NCBI RefSeq assembly: GCF_031846325.1
Contig: NZ_JAVRHZ010000004.1
Span: 62,001-126,000, forward strand
DNA: 64,000 nt
From: Patiriisocius_A hiemis
Lineage (GTDB): Bacteria; Bacteroidota; Bacteroidia; Flavobacteriales; Flavobacteriaceae
Direction of reading: 5' to 3'
The notes under the pieces were generated by a model. The model saw nothing but the letters and a program-made list of their open reading frames with translations. It was not told the origin of the DNA and ran no database searches. Below, piece after piece: positions 59,166-64,000 of this stretch. The position numbers and the translations under genes were made by a program. How positions within the stretch are numbered: the first letter of the stretch is position 1; each line of letters begins with the position of its first letter.

Positions 59166-60385
59166 AAGTAGTTCACGTTACAACATCTTCTAGAGGAGGA
59201 GCTGGCATAGCTGCTTTACGATTACACAAAGCACTACAAAAGCAAGGTGTTGCTTCTGCATATGTATCAAAAGACTTAACGGTAGATTTTGAAGGAAACG
59301 AAGTTTTATCTTCTTTTTTTTCATACAGGAAGCCTACTTTTTTTCAAAAATTAGGACAAAAACTTTATAGAATATTTTTTCCAACTAGAGCCCAGAAGTT
59401 GCAAAAGCAACTCACAAAGCATAAAGAATCACTTAATTATGAAATGTTAAGTGTTCCTTTTAGTAACATCAAGCTTGCTTCTCATCCGCTACTTAAGGAG
59501 GCTACAATTATCCATTTGCATTGGGTTGGGCTTATTCTTGATTATCCCAGCTTTTTTTCTAGAGTGTCAAAACCAATTGTATGGACGCTACATGACGCAA
59601 ATCCATTTATGGGCCTATTTCACTATAAAAACGATAGACAACGTAATCAAGCTGTTAAAACAATTGATGATGCGGTACAAGCCCTTAAAAAAAATGCTGT
59701 AGCATATTCTAATAAACTTGCCATAGTAAGTCCATCCCAATGGTTATTAGATGATGCTCATACCTCTGGATTTTATTCACCTAGGGTTTCATTAAATAAA
59801 GTTGCAAATAGTATAGATAAGACTAATGTTTCAGGTAATAATGATAGCTTAAAAACTACTTTGGGTATTGATACAAATGAGCGAGTTCTTCTCGTTTCAG
59901 CAGTTTCGTTAGATAATTATAGAAAAGGGATAGACTTATTTCAAGAGGCCTTACGTATAATCTCATTTCCACTTACAATTCTAACCTTGGGAAAGGGGCA
60001 ATTAACAACTTTAAACAACCAAGTAAAAGTAATACCTTTGGGCTATGTAGATGATGCAATTAAAATACAAAAGTATTATGCAATTGCAGATGGTTTTGTT
60101 TTGCCAAGTAGAGAAGATAACTTGCCAAATACAATGTTAGAGTCTCTAAGTGCAGGAACTCCCGTAATTGGCTTTGCTATCGGTGGCTTGAAAGAACACA
60201 TAAAGGAAGGAGTTACAGGTGTGTTAGCAAATACTATAAATGCAGCATCTCTGGCAGAAGCAATCACAACATTTTATAAGTCTATTGATACGTACAATAG
60301 CAAAACAATAAAAGCCTATGCAGAGGCAAATTTTGCTCCTGAAAATCAGGCAAAAAAATATTTAGATATTTATACTAATTTATAA
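59162..60385 (+). CDS. GT4 glycosyltransferase
   Basis: This 407-residue GT-B enzyme has the N-terminal MKVVHVTTSSRGGAGIAALRLHKAL and a donor-side PSREDNLPNTMLESLSAGTPVIGFAIGGLKEHI, in which the conserved E-x7-E pair is visible. Residues near 120-130 (IIHLHWVGLILDYPSFF) and SPSQWLLDDA are also typical. Such enzymes act in the cytoplasm on lipid-linked acceptors. It is followed by gmd after eight bases. A fucosyl- or mannosyltransferase role would fit the neighbouring gene pair, but the sequence does not prove it. Confidence 0.9.
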   Translation: MKVVHVTTSSRGGAGIAALRLHKALQKQGVASAYVSKDLTVDFEGNEVLSSFFSYRKPTFFQKLGQKLYRIFFPTRAQKLQKQLTKHKESLNYEMLSVPFSNIKLASHPLLKEATIIHLHWVGLILDYPSFFSRVSKPIVWTLHDANPFMGLFHYKNDRQRNQAVKTIDDAVQALKKNAVAYSNKLAIVSPSQWLLDDAHTSGFYSPRVSLNKVANSIDKTNVSGNNDSLKTTLGIDTNERVLLVSAVSLDNYRKGIDLFQEALRIISFPLTILTLGKGQLTTLNNQVKVIPLGYVDDAIKIQKYYAIADGFVLPSREDNLPNTMLESLSAGTPVIGFAIGGLKEHIKEGVTGVLANTINAASLAEAITTFYKSIDTYNSKTIKAYAEANFAPENQAKKYLDIYTNL

Positions 60386-60393
60386 TATAACCC

Positions 60394-61506
60394 ATGAAGG
60401 TAGCTTTTATAACAGGAGTAACAGGACAGGATGGTGCTTATTTAAGTGAATTTTTACTTAAAAAAGGATATGTAGTACATGGACTTAAAAGACGCTCGTC
60501 TTTATTTAATACAGATAGAATAGATCATTTGTACCAAGACCCTCATACCGATAATAGAAATTTTATTCTGCACTATGGGGATATGACCGATAGTACAAAC
60601 CTTATACGATTAATTAAGGAAATACAACCAGACGAAATTTATAACTTGGCTGCTATGAGTCATGTGCATGTTTCATTTCAGATACCTGAGTATACAGCAA
60701 ATGCAGATGGGATAGGCTCGTTACGAATTTTAGAAGCTGTTAGGTTTCTAGGACTGGAGAAAAAGACTAAAGTATATCAGGCCTCTACAAGCGAATTATA
60801 TGGAAAAGTACAAGAAGTTCCTCAAACAGAGACTACTCCTTTTTATCCTAGAAGTCCTTATGCAGTTGCAAAATTATACGCGTATTGGGCTACCGTAAAT
60901 TATAGAGAAGCTTATGGAATTTTTGCTTGTAATGGAATTTTGTTTAATCATGAGTCACCCGTTCGTGGTGAAACCTTTGTAACTCGAAAAATCACGAGAG
61001 CTGTCGCACGTATTGCCCTAGGATTACAAGATGTGTTTTATATGGGTAATCTTGATGCAAAAAGGGATTGGGGGCATGCTAAAGACTATGTAAGGATGAT
61101 GTGGATGATATTGCAAGCCAATACTGCAGAAGATTGGGTAATTGCAACAGGGAAGACAACTTCGGTACGTGATTTTATACACATGGCATTTTCAGAAATA
61201 GGAATTACCCTGCAATTTAAAGGGGAAGGCGTTGAAGAAAAAGGGTATATCGCCTCCTGTAGCGATGAACGCTTTCAGTTGCCAGAAGGCACTCAGGTTT
61301 TAGCTGTTGACCCAAAATATTTTAGACCTACTGAAGTTGAACTGCTTGTAGGAGACGCTACCAAAGCAAAAGAAAAACTAGGGTGGATACCAGAGTATGA
61401 TTTACAAGACTTGGTAAAAGACATGGTACAAAGTGATTTAAAATTGATGCAAAAAGATCAATACCTTAAAGAAGGAGGATTTAGAATTAATAATTATTTT
61501 GAGTAA
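60394..61506 (+). CDS. gmd: GDP-mannose 4,6-dehydratase
   Basis: This 370-residue SDR enzyme converts GDP-mannose to GDP-4-keto-6-deoxymannose with bound NADP. It has FITGVTGQDGAYLSEFLL, GLKRRSSLFNTDRIDHLY, YNLAAMSHVHVSF, ASTSELYGKVQEVPQTE and FYPRSPYAVAKLYAYW with the Tyr-Lys pair, and ILFNHESPVRGETFVTRKI, all diagnostic. It is co-translated with the next gene (TAATG at 61504-61508), which makes GDP-L-fucose from its product. The donor GDP-mannose genes are not in this window. Confidence 0.97.
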   Translation: MKVAFITGVTGQDGAYLSEFLLKKGYVVHGLKRRSSLFNTDRIDHLYQDPHTDNRNFILHYGDMTDSTNLIRLIKEIQPDEIYNLAAMSHVHVSFQIPEYTANADGIGSLRILEAVRFLGLEKKTKVYQASTSELYGKVQEVPQTETTPFYPRSPYAVAKLYAYWATVNYREAYGIFACNGILFNHESPVRGETFVTRKITRAVARIALGLQDVFYMGNLDAKRDWGHAKDYVRMMWMILQANTAEDWVIATGKTTSVRDFIHMAFSEIGITLQFKGEGVEEKGYIASCSDERFQLPEGTQVLAVDPKYFRPTEVELLVGDATKAKEKLGWIPEYDLQDLVKDMVQSDLKLMQKDQYLKEGGFRINNYFE

Positions 61507-62588
61507 TGAATACAAACTCTAAAATATTTGTTGCTGGACATCGGGGACTTGTTGGTAGTGCCATTGTAAGAAGACTTAAAGAAAAGGGCTATACCAATAT
61601 TATTACAAGAACTCGGTCTCAATTAGATCTTATTAATACCAATTCAGTAGCTACTTTCTTTGAGAAAGAACAACCAGAGTATGTTTTTCTTGCTGCGGCA
61701 AAAGTGGGTGGAATTGTTGCAAATAATACCTATAGAGCCAATTTTATTTATGAAAATTTAATGATTCAGAATAATGTTGTGCACCAAAGCTATATTCATA
61801 ATGTAAAAAAACTTTTGTTTTTAGGAAGTACCTGTATTTATCCAAAAGAAGCACCACAGCCTTTAAAGGAAGCTTATTTGCTTACTGCCCCACTAGAATA
61901 TACCAATGAACCCTATGCAATAGCAAAAATAGCAGGGATTAAGCTTTGTGAAAGCTATAATTTACAATATGGGACTAACTTTATTTCTGCAATGCCAACT
62001 AATTTGTATGGTCCTAATGATAATTTTGATTTAGAAAAATCACATGTGCTTCCAGCATTACTTAGAAAGATTTATTTAGGAAAGTTATGGGAAGAAAATA
62101 ATTGGAAAGCTATTAAAGAAGACCTTAATAAGCTCCCAATTATGAATGTAAATGGAAATGCTACTACTGAAGAAATTGTAGCTATCTTTTCAAAATTTGG
62201 GATTACAAAAGTTGGAGAAAAAGTTAATGTTGAAATATGGGGAAGTGGAAAGCCTATGCGAGAGTTATTATGGGTAGAAGATATGGCAGATGCTTGTTTA
62301 TTTTTAATGAACAACTATAATTTTGAGTCAGAAACAAAAGGAATGGTTGAAGTTAGAAACACTCATATTAATATAGGGACAGGGGTGGATATTTCGATTG
62401 CTGAGCTTGCCAAGCTTATTAAAACAATTGTAGGGTTTAAAGGTTCTTTTGTTTACAATACTAATAAACCCGATGGTACAATAAAAAAACTAACAGACGT
62501 TTCAAAAATAAACCAGATGGGGTGGGAAGCTTCAATAAACCTACAAGATGGTATAGAACGTCTATATCAATGGTATCGTAATGCTTAA
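61506..62588 (+). CDS. fcl: GDP-L-fucose synthase
   Basis: This 360-residue bifunctional 3,5-epimerase/4-reductase completes GDP-L-fucose synthesis. The Rossmann motif is VAGHRGLVGSAIVRRL, and the active region has LGSTCIYPKEAPQPLKE and EPYAIAKIAGIKLCE (Ser, Tyr, Lys). It is longer than E. coli WcaG (321 residues) by an insert near residues 200-245 (NNWKAIKEDLNKLPIMNVNG and following), a form common in Bacteroidota. It supplies fucose to the locus. A separate fucosyltransferase family (such as GT10 or GT11) was not recognised here. Confidence 0.96.
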   Translation: MNTNSKIFVAGHRGLVGSAIVRRLKEKGYTNIITRTRSQLDLINTNSVATFFEKEQPEYVFLAAAKVGGIVANNTYRANFIYENLMIQNNVVHQSYIHNVKKLLFLGSTCIYPKEAPQPLKEAYLLTAPLEYTNEPYAIAKIAGIKLCESYNLQYGTNFISAMPTNLYGPNDNFDLEKSHVLPALLRKIYLGKLWEENNWKAIKEDLNKLPIMNVNGNATTEEIVAIFSKFGITKVGEKVNVEIWGSGKPMRELLWVEDMADACLFLMNNYNFESETKGMVEVRNTHINIGTGVDISIAELAKLIKTIVGFKGSFVYNTNKPDGTIKKLTDVSKINQMGWEASINLQDGIERLYQWYRNA

Positions 62589-62591
62589 TAT

Positions 62592-63371
62592 ATGGAGGTT
62601 CCTTTTTTAACTATTATAACAGTAAATTATAATGATGCAACGGGGCTAAAAAAAACGATCACTTCTGTAGTTTCTCAATCTTTTACAAACTTTGAATATA
62701 TTATAATTGATGGAGGATCAAATGATGATAGTATTACTGTTATTGAAGAATTTTCAGATACTTTGACATACTGGGTTTCAGAAAAAGATAATGGTGTTTT
62801 TAATGCCATGAATAAAGGAATTAAAAAGGCAAGAGGTACATACATTCAGTTTTTAAATAGTGGTGATGTTTTTACCTCTCCAACTGCATTAGAGAACTTT
62901 ATTAAACACCCTAATTTTGAGGGAGACATAATTTACGGGGACTATAAGTTTGAAGATGGGGAAAAGGAATATCCAGATGATTTATATCCAGCATATTTTA
63001 TTAAAACTTCATTACCACATCAAAGCACCTTATTTAAAAAAACAGTTTTTGATGCTATAGGGCTTTATAATGAAGATTATGTTATTGCATCAGATAGGGC
63101 ATTCTACATAAAATGCTATTTAAGCAACCAATTTATTTTTAAACATACCCCTTATTTCTTGGTGCTTTTTGACAAAGGAGGAATAAGTAATGATCCAGCT
63201 TTTAGAGAAAAAAAGAAAACTGAAGATGAAACGATATTTAAACAATTGTTTGGAGAGAAATACCAAGAGTATAAAGATCAAATAGCACTTGAAAAAAGAA
63301 TAAACAGAAAGAAAAGAAATAGCTTAAGAGGAATATTAAAAAGAGTGTTAAATAAAATAAAGCTATTATGA
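62592..63371 (+). CDS. GT2 glycosyltransferase
   Basis: This 259-residue GT-A enzyme begins MEVPFLTIITVNYNDATGLKKTI, with FEYIIIDGGSNDDSI and YWVSEKDNGVFNAMNKGIKKA. QFLNSGDVFTSPTAL follows, and LPHQSTLFKKTVF in the acceptor half. It belongs to the same paralogue group as those at 51475 and 57574, and the C terminus is very basic (KRINRKKRNSLRGILKRVLNKIK). It overlaps the next gene by four bases. Confidence 0.9.
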   Translation: MEVPFLTIITVNYNDATGLKKTITSVVSQSFTNFEYIIIDGGSNDDSITVIEEFSDTLTYWVSEKDNGVFNAMNKGIKKARGTYIQFLNSGDVFTSPTALENFIKHPNFEGDIIYGDYKFEDGEKEYPDDLYPAYFIKTSLPHQSTLFKKTVFDAIGLYNEDYVIASDRAFYIKCYLSNQFIFKHTPYFLVLFDKGGISNDPAFREKKKTEDETIFKQLFGEKYQEYKDQIALEKRINRKKRNSLRGILKRVLNKIKLL

Positions 63372-64000
63372 GCACACCCCTTGTAAGTGTCATAATACCT
63401 ACATATAATAGGGATAAATACCTAGATATAGCTGTAAATAGTGCTATTAAGCAAACCTATACTAATATTGAAGTACTTGTTATTGATGACGGTTCTACTC
63501 ATAATTATGCCGAAGATCTTTGTAGCAAATACAAGAACTGCTTTTATTTCTATAAAGACAATGGAGGTCTTTCTTCAGCAAGAAATTTTGGAATTAAAAA
63601 GGCTAAAGGAGATTTTGTTGCCTTTTTAGACGATGATGATTTCTGGAAAATAGATAAAATTGAAAAACAAATAGAAATTATGTCTAAGTACCCTGAAGTT
63701 GATTTAATTCATTCTAGTGCTCTTGTTGTTAATGAAAAGGGGGATACAACCGGAAAAGTTATTGGTGCATCAGATAAAAAAACATCAAAACGATCTGGTA
63801 ATGTATTTTGGAATGCCCTTGGTACTTGGGTAGTTAAGTCTCCTACACCACTCATAAGAAAAAATGTTTTTACAAAAGACTTACTTTTTGATGAAACTAT
63901 ATTAATAGGAGAAGATGTAGATTTTTACCAAAGACTGTTTTACAGACATCAAATTTATTATGTTAATGAGCCATTGGCATATTATAGAGATTTTGGAGAT
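63368..64000 (+). CDS. GT2 glycosyltransferase, 3' end outside the window
   Basis: The ATG at 63368 overlaps the previous stop codon (ATGA). The frame is open for 211 codons to the window edge. It starts MSTPLVSVIIPTYNRDKYL and has EVLVIDDGSTHNYAE and NGGLSSARNFGIKKAKG, then FVAFLDDDDFWK with the metal-binding aspartates, a classical GT2 donor domain. Sequence in the second half suggests an acceptor region, but the end is missing. The donor sugar cannot be assigned. Confidence 0.9.
   Translation, partial: MSTPLVSVIIPTYNRDKYLDIAVNSAIKQTYTNIEVLVIDDGSTHNYAEDLCSKYKNCFYFYKDNGGLSSARNFGIKKAKGDFVAFLDDDDFWKIDKIEKQIEIMSKYPEVDLIHSSALVVNEKGDTTGKVIGASDKKTSKRSGNVFWNALGTWVVKSPTPLIRKNVFTKDLLFDETILIGEDVDFYQRLFYRHQIYYVNEPLAYYRDFGD

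Noticed and set aside
35350..64000. Possible mobile island carrying the polysaccharide genes
   Set aside because: I found no integrase, transposase, tRNA gene or direct repeat at the left boundary. Without the right boundary or a composition calculation transfer cannot be claimed.

Overview
The window is a low-GC chromosomal segment from a member of the Bacteroidota, almost certainly a marine-type Flavobacteriaceae. Four things point there. There is a secreted protein with a C-terminal type IX secretion sorting domain, and several promoters have the Bacteroidota form (TTG, about 19 bp, TAnnTTTG). Several families are typical of the phylum (DUF4293, DUF4199, a DUF6249-like protein, bTHX, and a long SecA without the usual zinc tail). 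The ftsH-rsfS-birA-pyrE gene order is also familiar from flavobacteria. I saw no rRNA, tRNA, transposase, phage gene or CRISPR array.

Positions 1-11136 are housekeeping. They hold a partial LUD-domain gene, ftsH and rsfS, birA, an SRPBCC protein, pyrE, a NUDIX hydrolase, an M14-type peptidase lipoprotein, a T9SS cargo protein, rho with a long disordered insert, a DUF4293 membrane protein, and two very small genes (one of them ribosomal protein bTHX). Positions 11209-18042 are a complete tryptophan operon on the minus strand, trpE-G-D-C-F-B-A. It is preceded by an 18-residue leader peptide with three consecutive Trp codons, a terminator and a candidate antiterminator arm, which together form a ribosome-mediated attenuator. 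A GC-rich intergenic repeat separates trpB from trpA.

Positions 18053-27313 carry a marR-nitroreductase-yceI operon with a palindromic operator, two thiol-redox lipoproteins, two rhodaneses, two small unknown proteins, and two ECF sigma factor operons with membrane partners. The second ECF operon is divergent from a small membrane protein gene, and both directions appear to use ECF-type promoters. Positions 27397-35349 contain secA, a DUF2795 gene, an ATP:cob(I)alamin adenosyltransferase, a LolD-like ABC ATPase, a methyltransferase and an ABC-F ATPase, all on the minus strand.

Positions 35456-64000 are a surface polysaccharide locus that runs past the window edge. It holds a Wza-like export lipoprotein, a Wzc-like tyrosine autokinase, an initiating sugar-phosphate transferase, genes for UDP-HexNAcA synthesis (dehydrogenase plus epimerase), an ABC-2 polysaccharide exporter with a long Wzt-type ATPase, and gmd and fcl for GDP-L-fucose. 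It also has about ten glycosyltransferases, a WbsX/GH99-like protein, an aminotransferase/WbqC/acetyltransferase cassette, methyltransferases, three intact sulfotransferase-like genes and one broken by a single in-frame stop. Taken together these predict a sulfated, fucose- and aminouronate-containing capsule or exopolysaccharide exported by an ABC transporter. That structure is inferred from gene content only.
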